A stretch of DNA of 64,000 nt from Ferruginibacter sp. HRS2-29 (GCF_024343615.1 NZ_RJUB01000039.1:54188-118187), one strand, 5' to 3'. Positions 42,747 through 50,327 are shown, counted from the first letter of the stretch. Notes: generated by a model from the letters alone, not told the origin. Made by a program: numbers and translations.

Positions 42747-43589
42747 TTATTTATTCCCATTTTTATACAATCCATAGATCTTAAAAGTATTTGTCACCGG
42801 TTTTATTTTTTCCACCAGCTTATAGAACTGATCTTTGTCATCGAATTCCATATCGGCATGGAAAGAATAATTGAAATTGCTTCCGGGAATCGGGAATGAC
42901 TGTAGTTTACTAAGATTTATATCGGCTTCTGCTATTTTCCCTAAAACCTTTACCAGGCTGCCTTTTGTATGATCCGTACTGAAATTCACGGAAGCTTTGT
43001 TGGCCCCTTCTACTTCTAGCGCTTCTTTTTCGCGCTGTAGTACGAGAAAACGGGTGTAATTATTTTTAAGTGTATGAATATTCGGTGCGATCATTTCCAG
43101 ATCGAATAATTCTGCTGCCAGTTTTCCCGCTATGGCCGCTACATGCTTGCTTTTATGCTGATGAATATGTTTTGCGCTAAGAGCGGTATCTTCTGTTTCT
43201 ACCAGTTTCCAATTGTATTTGTCGAGAAATTCGAGGCACTGCTGAAGCGCCATCGGGTGCGAATGGACTTCGCGGATATCTTCTAATGATACACCCGGGT
43301 TGACAAGAAGGTTTTGTTTTATCTGTAGGTAAATTTCGCCGGTGATAGTGAGGGACGATCTCTGAAGTAGATTGTAGTTGGCGAGAATACTGCCGGCAAT
43401 AGAATTTTCAATCGCCATTACAGCCGCGTCCGTTTGCGTTCTGTCTTCCGCCTTTTTTATCAGTTCCCTGAAAGTTGCGCAGCAGGCCACTTCTACATTT
43501 TTTCCAAAAAATTGCCGGGTGGCGGTCTGGTGAAAACTTCCTTCAAACCCCTGGATGGCTACTTTTTTAGATTCTGTCAATTTGTTCAT
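42747..43589 (-). CDS. pheA: Prephenate dehydratase with ACT domain
   Basis: 280 residues. KVAIQGFEGSFHQTATRQFFG at the start, MAIENSIAGSILANYNLLQ, VHSHPMALQQCLEFL and NYTRFLVLQREK (the TRF motif) define the dehydratase; the last ~80 residues (SLVKVLGKIAEADINLSKLQSFPIPG) are a phenylalanine-sensing ACT domain. Converts prephenate to phenylpyruvate. No fused chorismate mutase, which is instead on the DAHP synthase. First structural gene of the operon, 19 nt after the attenuator U-tract. Confidence 0.95.
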   Translation of the reverse strand: MNKLTESKKVAIQGFEGSFHQTATRQFFGKNVEVACCATFRELIKKAEDRTQTDAAVMAIENSIAGSILANYNLLQRSSLTITGEIYLQIKQNLLVNPGVSLEDIREVHSHPMALQQCLEFLDKYNWKLVETEDTALSAKHIHQHKSKHVAAIAGKLAAELFDLEMIAPNIHTLKNNYTRFLVLQREKEALEVEGANKASVNFSTDHTKGSLVKVLGKIAEADINLSKLQSFPIPGSNFNYSFHADMEFDDKDQFYKLVEKIKPVTNTFKIYGLYKNGNK

Positions 43590-43608
43590 CAGTTAGTATC
43601 ATTTTGGA

Positions 43609-43646
43609 CTAAAAAACAAAAGTCCCGGCTGATGAGCCGGGACTTT
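43609..43646 (-). terminator. Attenuator terminator of the aromatic operon
   Basis: On the minus strand, a 12-bp perfect stem AAAGTCCCGGCT-CATC-AGCCGGGACTTT (43646-43619) is followed by TTTTGTTTTTT, a strong intrinsic terminator placed between the aromatic leader peptide and pheA. The leader-peptide segment AGCCGGGA (43698-43691) is identical to the first 8 nt of the 3' arm and can pair with TCCCGGCT of the 5' arm, which would prevent the terminator. The two folds are mutually exclusive, the mark of ribosome-mediated attenuation. Confidence 0.88.
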
Positions 43647-43678
43647 CTTATGTAAAGCTGTTTATTTTTTATACTCAG

Positions 43679-43786
43679 TTACACACAAGCTCCCGGCTTC
43701 TTACTAAAATAAAAGTAAAAATAAGATGACCAGTTGTATGTAGTTGCTGTTGCCATTAAGAGTGTAAAAGTAGAAGTTTGATTCAT
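43679..43786 (-). CDS. Aromatic leader peptide (35 residues) controlling the pheA operon
   Basis: ATG at 43786, TAA at 43681-43679. The peptide begins MNQTSTFTLLMATATTYNW and contains Tyr-Asn-Trp followed after two Ser by Tyr-Phe-Tyr-Phe-Tyr-Phe (residues 22-27), giving nine aromatic residues in 35. The codons after the run (AGT AAG AAG CCG GGA GCT) contain the antiterminator strand. A ribosome stalled in the Tyr/Phe run leaves that strand free to open the terminator; a ribosome reaching the stop codon covers it. A longer in-frame reading of 74 residues exists, but only this start gives an Ala/Thr-type short leader close to the promoter. Not expected to have another function. Confidence 0.85.
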   Translation of the reverse strand: MNQTSTFTLLMATATTYNWSSYFYFYFSKKPGACV

Positions 43787-43900
43787 AAAAACAAAAAAAA
43801 GTTTTTTTAATGAACAAACCGAATAAAATAAGTGCTGATTTTGAAAACGACAACCTGATTTCGCTTTAGAATCAACCTTAGATGTTACTGTACTAACAGA

Positions 43901-43930
43901 CAAAATAATTTTGCAGGCCTTGTGTCAAAA
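43901..43930 (-). promoter_or_regulatory. Candidate promoter of the aromatic operon
   Basis: Minus strand: -33 TTTTG (43930-43926) and -7 TATTTTG (43907-43901), spacer 18 nt. The -7 box is one base short of TAnnTTTG. Transcription would start near 43895, giving about 110 nt before the leader-peptide ATG and including the complete attenuator. Confidence 0.45.
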
Positions 43931-43959
43931 TTGAAACTGCTGTTTCGAAATTGACACAA
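43920..43959. promoter_or_regulatory. Palindrome TTGTGTCAA...TTGACACAA over the -33 region
   Basis: Two 18-nt arms (43920-43937 and 43942-43959), 15 of 18 positions complementary, 4-bp centre. The left arm overlaps the proposed -33 element, a natural place for a repressor or activator dimer. It could equally be a hairpin in read-through transcripts from the lipoprotein gene. Confidence 0.5.
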
Positions 43960-43984
43960 TCGGATTTTCATCAATTTAAAAATT

Positions 43985-44010
43985 GAACCCCGCGGAAATC
44001 CGCGGGGTTC
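43985..44010. terminator. Terminator downstream of the small lipoprotein
   Basis: 11-bp GC-rich stem GAACCCCGCGG-AAAT-CCGCGGGGTTC. On the minus strand it follows the lipoprotein gene by ~80 nt and is trailed by AATTTTTAAATT, so it probably ends that transcript and insulates the aromatic operon. Confidence 0.7.
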
Positions 44011-44088
44011 TTACGATTGCTTGCCTGAAAATCTTTATACTATCGATAACCGGCAAACGAGTTATTGATATTACTTATACACGAAAAA

Positions 44089-44292
44089 TTATTTTTTCAG
44101 AGTATCAGTAGTAGTAGTTACTTTAACAGTAGTATCTTTTACTACAGTAGCAGTATCAGCTGGAGCAGTAGTAGTTGCTGGAGTTACAACAGTTGCTGTG
44201 TCAGTAGATTTAGTTTCTTCTACTTTCTTTTCGCCATCGTTACAAGCTACAAAAGATGCTGCGATAACTGCGATTGCTAAGAATTTTTTCAT
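44089..44292 (-). CDS. Small Thr-rich lipoprotein
   Basis: 67 residues. MKKFLAIAVIAASFVAC is a clear lipoprotein signal; the mature ~50 residues are Thr/Val/Ala-rich with repeats of TTT, ATVV and DT (VKDTTVKVTTTTDTLKK at the end) and no predicted fold. Typical of abundant small surface lipoproteins of Bacteroidota. Divergent from the sigma-factor gene; the shared 141-bp gap contains an inverted repeat. Function unknown. Confidence 0.82.
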   Translation of the reverse strand: MKKFLAIAVIAASFVACNDGEKKVEETKSTDTATVVTPATTTAPADTATVVKDTTVKVTTTTDTLKK

Positions 44293-44350
44293 TGTTTTTG
44301 TTTAATTAATTAAAAATTATAATTTCTTATTAATACCGGGAGTTAAAAAA

Positions 44351-44399
44351 GGTAACCCAACTTTTTTAAAAACTTTTTTTTTCGTTGCTTTGGGTTACT
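44351..44399. promoter_or_regulatory. GTAACCCAA inverted repeat between lipoprotein and sigma-factor genes
   Basis: GTAACCCAA (44352-44360) and TTGGGTTAC (44390-44398) are perfect 9-bp inverted repeats separated by a T/A-rich 29-bp spacer. GTAAC resembles -35 elements used by ECF sigma factors, and one copy faces each gene, so autoregulation by the adjacent sigma factor is possible. A hairpin function is the alternative. Confidence 0.4.
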
Positions 44400-44433
44400 T
44401 AACGAACAATAAAGTATTAATATAAACAGACTG

Positions 44434-45000
44434 GTGAATACATTAGAACAAGAGAAGACTTTACTGAAAGGGCTTGCTACTGAGGATAAAACCTCGATAG
44501 AACGTATCTATAGAGAGCATTACAACATGGTTAAGTCATTGGTTATCAACAACAGTGGAACTACCGATGACGCCGCGGACATTTTCCAGGAAGCCATGAT
44601 AGTTCTTTTTGAAAAAGCCAAACAGGAGCATTTCGAGCTCAATTGCCAGTTAAAAACCTTTATCTACTCCATTTGCAGGAGATTATGGTTGAAGAAGTTA
44701 CAGCAAATGAACCGTTATACGGTTCAATCTGAACACCTCGAAGAAACCGTACCTGTTGAAGAAGAAATTGAAAACCACGAAAAAAAGCAGCACGATTTCA
44801 CCCTGATGGAAAATGCGATGGGGAAAATCGGCGAACCCTGCAAAAGCCTTTTGGAAGCTTATTATATTCAAAAGAAACATATGCAGGAGATAGCAGCTGA
44901 TTTTGGATATACCAATGCGGACAATGCCAAAACGCAGAAGTATAAATGCCTGGTCAGATTAAAAAAATTATTTTTTGCTCAATATAAAAATGTAGAATAG
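44434..45000 (+). CDS. ECF-type sigma factor
   Basis: 188 residues from a GTG start at 44434; no in-frame ATG precedes region 2. Sigma region 2 (IERIYREHYNMVKSLVINNSGTTDDAADIFQEAMIVLFEKAKQ in parts) contains the DAxDIFQE motif, with the -10 recognition helix TFIYSICRRLWLKKL; region 4 (SLLEAYYIQKKHMQEIAADFGYTNADNAKTQKYKCLVRLKKL in parts) supplies the HTH for -35. Directly upstream of, and coupled to, a membrane protein with a cytoplasmic N-terminus that may hold it inactive. Recruits RNA polymerase to an unknown regulon. Confidence 0.9.
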   Translation: MNTLEQEKTLLKGLATEDKTSIERIYREHYNMVKSLVINNSGTTDDAADIFQEAMIVLFEKAKQEHFELNCQLKTFIYSICRRLWLKKLQQMNRYTVQSEHLEETVPVEEEIENHEKKQHDFTLMENAMGKIGEPCKSLLEAYYIQKKHMQEIAADFGYTNADNAKTQKYKCLVRLKKLFFAQYKNVE

Positions 45001-45002
45001 TG

Positions 45003-46142
45003 ATGGAAGATACTTTACTCATAGATGCGGTGGAACGATTCGTGAACGGTGAAATGTCTGCGCAGGAAAAGATCTATTTCGAAGATCTCAGAAAAAATAA
45101 TCCCGAACTGGATCAGGCTGTTGTAGAACAACTTTTCTTTTTGAACGAATTGAATAATTACGGTGGAACCAAAAGTTTCAAACATGCCTTGCATGAAGTG
45201 GAAGCCAACCTGGTTAGCGCAGGCTTCATTTCAAAAGCTCCTGCCAAACAACCGGCTAAAGTTATTCAGCTTTGGAATAAATATAAACGTATTACCGCGG
45301 TTGCGGCCTCGATTGCCGGTTTGGTATCGATTTTTATAGCTTCTGTAGTTTCTACTGTTACCAACAAAGGGAAAGAAGGTGATCTCAAATTGTTGTCCGA
45401 CATAACTAAGATCCAGGGAGATAGCATCAACAAAATGTCTATCAAATTGGATAGCCTTGCTGAAAGTAATAACAACAACTTCCCGGCAGTTACAAAATCT
45501 ACCAACGTAATCAAAGTTGTTTCTAAATTCAGGGCAACTGGCTTTTTGATCGATCCCAACAATAATTATATAGTTACCAATGCTCACGTGATCAATGATG
45601 CCAAGAACTATCTCATCATTGAAAATAACAAAGGGCAACAGTTTTCTGCAAGGTCTATTTATGTGAACAAACAGCATGATATCGCCATACTGAAAGTAAA
45701 TGATAAGGATTTCAAAAAGCTGCCATCTCTTCCCTACTCTATCAGGAAAAGAAATGCTGATCTTGGAGAACAGGTTTTCATGCTGGGTTTTCCTAAACAG
45801 GAGATCGTTTATGGAGAAGGGTATGTTAGCGCCAAGAACGGTTTTAAAATGGATACCACTTATTGTCAGTTGAGCACTTCGGCTAATGAAGGCAGCAGTG
45901 GTTCTCCTGTTGTTACCAAAAATGGGGAACTGATCGGTATCATTACCAGTGCAGAAAATGATGCGGATGGTGTGGTATTCGCGATAAAATCAGCCAACAT
46001 TTACAGGGCTGTGGATGAAGTGAAAAAGTTAAAAGATCACAGCGATATCAAAATAACTTCCACATCTGGCTTGCGTGGGCTACCGAGGGAAACACAGATC
46101 AAGAAGATGGAAGATTATGTATTCATGATCAAAGGGAATTAA
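45003..46142 (+). CDS. Membrane-anchored trypsin-like protease with anti-sigma-like N-terminus
   Basis: 379 residues from the ATG at 45003, 2 nt after the sigma-factor stop (a GTG at 45000 is the alternative). Residues ~1-90 are cytoplasmic and helical (AVERFVNGEMSAQEKIYFEDLRKNN), like anti-sigma or zf-HC2-less regulators. One membrane helix at ~97-117 (RITAVAASIAGLVSIFIASVV) and a periplasmic S1C/DegP-like domain follow: H195 in VTNAHVIND, D226 in HDIAILKV, S299 in EGSSGSPVV. No PDZ domain. The arrangement suggests that periplasmic protein stress is sensed or processed by the same protein that restrains the sigma factor; that link is inference. Confidence 0.85.
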   Translation: MEDTLLIDAVERFVNGEMSAQEKIYFEDLRKNNPELDQAVVEQLFFLNELNNYGGTKSFKHALHEVEANLVSAGFISKAPAKQPAKVIQLWNKYKRITAVAASIAGLVSIFIASVVSTVTNKGKEGDLKLLSDITKIQGDSINKMSIKLDSLAESNNNNFPAVTKSTNVIKVVSKFRATGFLIDPNNNYIVTNAHVINDAKNYLIIENNKGQQFSARSIYVNKQHDIAILKVNDKDFKKLPSLPYSIRKRNADLGEQVFMLGFPKQEIVYGEGYVSAKNGFKMDTTYCQLSTSANEGSSGSPVVTKNGELIGIITSAENDADGVVFAIKSANIYRAVDEVKKLKDHSDIKITSTSGLRGLPRETQIKKMEDYVFMIKGN

Positions 46143-46196
46143 GATCAGGTGACGCTGAAGAGTTTTTTGACCGTTAGCGAAACGTAATAATACTTT

Positions 46197-46223
46197 AAAG
46201 GCTGCAATTAAATTGCAGCCTTT
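46197..46223. terminator. Bidirectional terminator between protease and UbiD genes
   Basis: AAAGGCTGCAATT / AATTGCAGCCTTT stem with a minimal AT loop, followed by GTATTTTT on the plus strand and preceded by TTTAAAG. A CGCAGAG-type repeat follows at 46235-46320. Confidence 0.75.
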
Positions 46224-46234
46224 GTATTTTTCTC

Positions 46235-46320
46235 TCTGCGGGAACGCTATTTACTCATGTTCTCCACAATAAGAAGTTGGTTCAACCGCAGAGAACATGA
46301 GGGGACAGGGTTCTCGCAGA
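46235..46320. repeat. CGCAGAGAAC-type inverted repeat
   Basis: CTCTGCGGGAACG...CATGTTCTCC on the left is matched by CCGCAGAGAACATGAGGGG and TTCTCGCAGAG on the right. Related to the repeats at 20779-20851 and 62304-62342. No coding potential. Confidence 0.6.
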
Positions 46321-46352
46321 GTTCTTCGCAAACGATCAAAACCCGTATCCCG

Positions 46353-48176
46353 TCACCCGTAACCATATAAGCTCCCGCCCTTTTCAAAAAGATGACCGAT
46401 ACTCCTTTCCACTGTTTCATCCTTTATAAGTTCCGGCGCATGGTGCGGCTTTTTACGTGCATCGATGATCAGCGGGCCATTACAGCCCCAGTGTTTGTTT
46501 ATAGTAAAACTATCTACCCCATAAATATCATGCGATGGATTGCAACGGGTAAAAGTTACCCAAAGGAAATTATTCAGCGTAGCGCTGGTAAAATTAGCAT
46601 CGTCTGCAAGAATGATCAACGCGATACCATTTAACTCACTCAGTTTATTTTTCAATGAATCGCTGAGCTGTTGCGCTTCAATTGCAGCAGCAGCCTGGGT
46701 TGTAAATGGAGCTGTCTTTAACACAACAACTCCCGGCAAAGCGATTTTTGCTTCGGGGAAACCTATAAGAGAAAATTGGTTAGCCAAAGCCCTTATCTTT
46801 TCGCCGTAGGCGGCAAATACCACTTTGCTGCCACTGTTGATGGAGGTACCGGAATAATCCAAGGTATCAATGGTGGTGTTGGTGTAAAAATGAACATCCC
46901 TTTTCCAATCTATACGTTGTAGTACAAACTGCAGGTACTCGTTCACGTTATGTGTAGTTATTTTATTGTCGTCATCTGCAGTGATGAATAAAAATTTGGC
47001 AAGGCTCAATTGGCCTGTTCCCAATATATGATTGGCGATGGTTAATAATTCTGCCGGTTGTTTTGTCTGCGCATAAGGTGTATACCGCTCACTTCCGATG
47101 GCTAACAGTAACGGGTGTACGCCGGCGGCATCTACTGCATGCACTTCTTTTAATCCGGGGATCTCCTGTTGTAAGGCGCTGCCCGTCATGGCATGAATAA
47201 GCTGCCCAAAACTGGTATCTTCCTGCGGAGGACGCCCCACCACGGTAAAGGGCCAGATGGCATTTTTCTTTGCATAAACCTTATGTACTCTCATAAGGGG
47301 GAAATCGTGTTTCAGACTATAATACCCGAGATGATCGCCGAACGGCCCCTCAGGTTTATTTTCATTAGGAAAAACTTCACCGGTGATCACAAAATCTGCA
47401 TCGGTACTGATACAGAAACCATCTTTGTAAACATACCGGAATCTTCTTCCGCCAAGCACCCCGGCAAAAGTCATTTCGCTGATACCCTCGGGCAACGGCA
47501 TTACTGCAGCCACTGCATGTGAAGGTGGCCCTCCGGCAAATATGCTTACTTTGAGAGGTTTCCCAAGTTTGTTGGCTTTTGCCTGGTGCACACCTATACC
47601 TCGATGCAACTGGTAGTGCAAGCCTATCTCTTTATCCTGCACATAATCATTACCGCTGAGTTGGATACGATACATTCCCAGGTTGGCACTCATGATCCCG
47701 GGTTTATCGGCATCCTCGGTATATACCTGTGGGAGGGTTACGAATGCGCCGCCATCCATCGGCCAGTGCCGGATCAGCGGGAGATCGCTGATGTTTATTT
47801 CTTCAAACAAAACAGGTTTCGAAATCGGGTTTTTCAGTGGCAGTGCTTTCAACGCGGCCAGCCCCGCGCTGAAATTTTTGACAGGGCTTTTGATGGCTTT
47901 TACCGGATCGTTTTTTATTTCGATCAATTGCTGAACGGTATCCAGCGTATCGCGGAAGATGATCTTACTACGTTCCAATGTTCCGTAAATATTGGACACA
48001 GCCCTGAACCTGCTCCCTTTTACTTTTTCAAATAAAATGGCAGGACCACCATTTTCATGAACACGTAAATGAATTGCCGCCATTTGCAGATGTGGATCCA
48101 CTTCTTCTTTTATCCTTATCAATTGCCCTTTCTTCTCAAGGTCGATGAGGCATTCTTCTAATGATCTATACAGCAT
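46353..48176 (-). CDS. UbiD-family prenylated-FMN decarboxylase
   Basis: 607 residues. LEKKGQLIRIKEEVDPHLQMAAIHLRV at the start, GGPAILFEKVKGS, DKEIGLHYQLHRGIGVHQAKA, GGPPSHAVAAVMPLPEGISEMTFAGVL, DFVITGEVFPNENKPEGPFGDHLGYYS (catalytic Glu region) and VVGRPPQEDTSFGQLI match UbiD. The family decarboxylates aromatic or alpha,beta-unsaturated acids with a prenylated flavin made by UbiX. A role in menaquinone synthesis or aromatic metabolism is possible. Slightly longer than typical (~490). The ATG lies 4 nt after an exact -7 box. Confidence 0.92.
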   Translation of the reverse strand: MLYRSLEECLIDLEKKGQLIRIKEEVDPHLQMAAIHLRVHENGGPAILFEKVKGSRFRAVSNIYGTLERSKIIFRDTLDTVQQLIEIKNDPVKAIKSPVKNFSAGLAALKALPLKNPISKPVLFEEINISDLPLIRHWPMDGGAFVTLPQVYTEDADKPGIMSANLGMYRIQLSGNDYVQDKEIGLHYQLHRGIGVHQAKANKLGKPLKVSIFAGGPPSHAVAAVMPLPEGISEMTFAGVLGGRRFRYVYKDGFCISTDADFVITGEVFPNENKPEGPFGDHLGYYSLKHDFPLMRVHKVYAKKNAIWPFTVVGRPPQEDTSFGQLIHAMTGSALQQEIPGLKEVHAVDAAGVHPLLLAIGSERYTPYAQTKQPAELLTIANHILGTGQLSLAKFLFITADDDNKITTHNVNEYLQFVLQRIDWKRDVHFYTNTTIDTLDYSGTSINSGSKVVFAAYGEKIRALANQFSLIGFPEAKIALPGVVVLKTAPFTTQAAAAIEAQQLSDSLKNKLSELNGIALIILADDANFTSATLNNFLWVTFTRCNPSHDIYGVDSFTINKHWGCNGPLIIDARKKPHHAPELIKDETVERSIGHLFEKGGSLYGYG

Positions 48177-48180
48177 TGTA

Positions 48181-48188
48181 CAAAGGTA
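48181..48188 (-). promoter_or_regulatory. -7 box TACCTTTG, predicts leaderless ubiD mRNA
   Basis: Exact TAnnTTTG on the minus strand; 4 nt (TACA) separate it from the ATG at 48176. A heptamer/14-mer array (48194-48260) occupies the -33 region and beyond. Confidence 0.55.
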
Positions 48189-48193
48189 GAATT

Positions 48194-48260
48194 AATGTAT
48201 GATGTATGATCTAAGATGTATGATCTATGATGTATGATCTATGATGTATGATCTGTGATC
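48194..48260. repeat. ATGTATGATCT tandem array
   Basis: Tandem units ATGTATG and GATCTATGATGTAT cover 67 bp directly upstream of the ubiD promoter. A second, looser series (TGTGGTCTTTCGTCTG, GTCCGTGGTCTGTCGTC) continues to about 48345. Same ATGATGT unit as at 34674-34870. Confidence 0.75.
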
Positions 48261-48348
48261 GGAGGTGTACTACCTGTGACGATTTCCGGTAAAGAGTAGC
48301 CGGGCATCTGTGGTCTTTCGTCTGTAGTCCGTGGTCTGTCGTCAGCCA

Positions 48349-49203
48349 CTAGAACTTAGGGCAACTCGTTTTCGACTTATTATTACTTATCTTATCCACG
48401 CGTATATTGCGGGCTTTGGCTCCGCGGGCTTTAAGCCGCACGCGATAACTTATGCCGGAGAATGAATACCAGTCTTTATTATTGGAATTACCACGTTTTG
48501 CACCATCACGGGGATAACTACCCGCCCCTACTTCGCCACCCCTGTAAGCAAGGCTGGCAGCATTACTTCCTCTTTTTTCCGTAAGCAAAGCCTGGTCTAC
48601 ATAAGTTGTGCTTACATCGTCAAGATAGTCTGTAAATGTTTTGCGTATCCCAACTACAATTGCCAGACGTTTATCATCATTGATAGCCCATTGTAATCCT
48701 CCGCCGAACGGAATGGAGGTCTGCGTAAGTTTATAGGCTTTTCTGTCTTTATAAAACCCTTGTCCTTCGGTATTTTGCTCGTAAAGATTTACTACCTGGT
48801 CGTTTTTGTTTTTGGTAAACGGATTGAAGTTAAAACGCCCTACGCCCAGGATAGCATATGGGGAGACCTTATAATCATAAAGATCAAAAAGTACATACTC
48901 GAAGCTTACGGAAAATTCGTTGATCTTGCTGTAAAAACTCAGGTTTCTGTCGCGATTGCGGCTAAGTTTATCAGAACCGCTCACTTTACCAAAAGTACCG
49001 TCCAGTCGTACCAGCATGCGGTGATTGAACTCGTACAGGCAACCTACCCCAAAAGCGGGATGCGAGTTAGGCAGCACACTATTGCCATCGCCAAGATCGC
49101 CTTTGTAATTACTTACGCCTGCAAAAAAGCTGGTGAAGAAACTTTGCGCCTGCAACAAGTGGGTAGTTAGTAATAAAAGGAAAACGAAGAAATATTTTTT
49201 CAC
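48349..49203 (-). CDS. Outer-membrane beta-barrel protein (DUF6089-like)
   Basis: About 284 residues; no ATG is available, so translation must begin at GTG (49203) or TTG (49206). Signal peptide VKKYFFVFLLLLTTHLLQAQ, then FTSFFAGVSNYKGDLGDGN and FGVGCLYEFNHRMLVRLDGTFGKVSGSDK, alternating strands ending GISYRVRLKARGAKARNI, as in DUF6089/porin-family small barrels linked in some Bacteroidota to gliding or secretion. The tail is basic (KISNNKSKTSCPKF). Monocistronic; role unknown. Confidence 0.78.
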   Translation of the reverse strand: MKKYFFVFLLLLTTHLLQAQSFFTSFFAGVSNYKGDLGDGNSVLPNSHPAFGVGCLYEFNHRMLVRLDGTFGKVSGSDKLSRNRDRNLSFYSKINEFSVSFEYVLFDLYDYKVSPYAILGVGRFNFNPFTKNKNDQVVNLYEQNTEGQGFYKDRKAYKLTQTSIPFGGGLQWAINDDKRLAIVVGIRKTFTDYLDDVSTTYVDQALLTEKRGSNAASLAYRGGEVGAGSYPRDGAKRGNSNNKDWYSFSGISYRVRLKARGAKARNIRVDKISNNKSKTSCPKF

Positions 49204-49256
49204 CAAAAAAAAGGATTAATTGTATTGTTTGCCGGTTACAGTAGGGAATATACCAA

Positions 49257-49301
49257 CAAAACGAATGTTCGACGGGTTTATTTCGTCTGACATTCGTTTT
49301 G
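49257..49301 (-). terminator. Hairpin downstream of pdhB
   Basis: 12-bp arms CAAAACGAATGT (49257-49268) and ACATTCGTTTTG (49290-49301) with inner partial pairing (CGACG / CGTCT). On the minus strand it follows the pdhB stop and is trailed by TTGGTATATTCC; T-run is weak, so termination efficiency is uncertain. Confidence 0.55.
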
Positions 49302-49343
49302 CAAATAGATTTTCACAATTTTATCCTTGCGGCAGAAATGCTG

Positions 49344-50327
49344 TTATTTTTTAAGGTACATCACTTCTTTCACCAGCTTCACGGTGCGTGCTACATCCGG
49401 TAAATAAAGGGCTACAAGGTTGGGTGCATAATGCATTGGGGCATCGGCACTTGTGATCCTGCGGATTGGTGCATCCAGGTAATCGAACCCTTCTTTCTGG
49501 ATCCTGTAAGCAATTTCGGAGCTAACGGAAGCGAACGGCCATTGCTCTTCAACGATCACCAAACGGTTTGTTTTTTTAACACTTTCAAGAATGGTGAACC
49601 AATCCAGCGGACGAATTGTAGCCACGTCGATCACTTCTGCTTCAATTCCTTCTTTGGCCAGTTCTTCAGCGGCTCCAAGCGCCACTTTCATCATTTTATT
49701 AAAAGAAACGATGGTTACATCCTTTCCCTCCCTTTTTACGAAACATTTACCGATTGGCAGAACATATTCTTCTTCAGGCACTTCGCCTTTATCGCCATAC
49801 ATCACTTCACTTTCCATGAAAACAACGGGATCGTCGTCACGAATAGCTGCTTTCAATAACCCCTTGGCGTCGTATGGATTAGATACGGAAATAACTTTCA
49901 GGCCCGGGATATTTGCGTACATAGATTCAAATGCCGTAGAGTGCTGGGCACCCAACTGACCAGCGCTGCCATTTGCACCGCGGAAAACGATCGGGCAACC
50001 TACCTGCCCGCCACTCATGGCCAGCATTTTAGAAGCCGTATTCAGTATCTGATCAAGCGGCAATACCGCGAAGTTCCATGTCATGAATTCAACAATCGGA
50101 CGAAGGCCATTTTGAGCCGCACCAACAGCGATTGCCGTAAAACCAAGTTCTGCGATAGGTGTATCGATCACCCTTTTTTCGCCAAATTCATCCAGCATAC
50201 CCTGGCTCACTTTGTAAGCACCATTGTATTCCGCCACTTCCTCTCCCATTAAAAATACACGTTCGTCACGTCTCATCTCTTCCTGCATAGCTTCACGCAA
50301 AGCTTCTCTAAAGGCAATTTGTCGCAT
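49344..50327 (-). CDS. pdhB: Pyruvate dehydrogenase E1 component, beta subunit
   Basis: 327 residues. FREALREAMQEEMRRDERVFLMGEEVAEYNGAYKVSQGML at the start, DTPIAELGFTAIAVGAAQNGLRPIVEFM, IVFRGANGSAGQLGAQHS and VVIVEEQWPFASVSSEIAYRI are E1-beta motifs, including the catalytic His region. With an E1-alpha encoded elsewhere it would use thiamine diphosphate to decarboxylate pyruvate. Standing alone is common in Bacteroidota. The E2 at 16 kb is a possible but unproven partner. Confidence 0.94.
   Translation of the reverse strand: MRQIAFREALREAMQEEMRRDERVFLMGEEVAEYNGAYKVSQGMLDEFGEKRVIDTPIAELGFTAIAVGAAQNGLRPIVEFMTWNFAVLPLDQILNTASKMLAMSGGQVGCPIVFRGANGSAGQLGAQHSTAFESMYANIPGLKVISVSNPYDAKGLLKAAIRDDDPVVFMESEVMYGDKGEVPEEEYVLPIGKCFVKREGKDVTIVSFNKMMKVALGAAEELAKEGIEAEVIDVATIRPLDWFTILESVKKTNRLVIVEEQWPFASVSSEIAYRIQKEGFDYLDAPIRRITSADAPMHYAPNLVALYLPDVARTVKLVKEVMYLKK

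Noticed and set aside
43787..43903. Long form (74 residues) of the aromatic leader ORF
   Set aside because: The start lies at or upstream of the likely transcription start; the 35-residue form from 43786 has all the aromatic codons and the right geometry.
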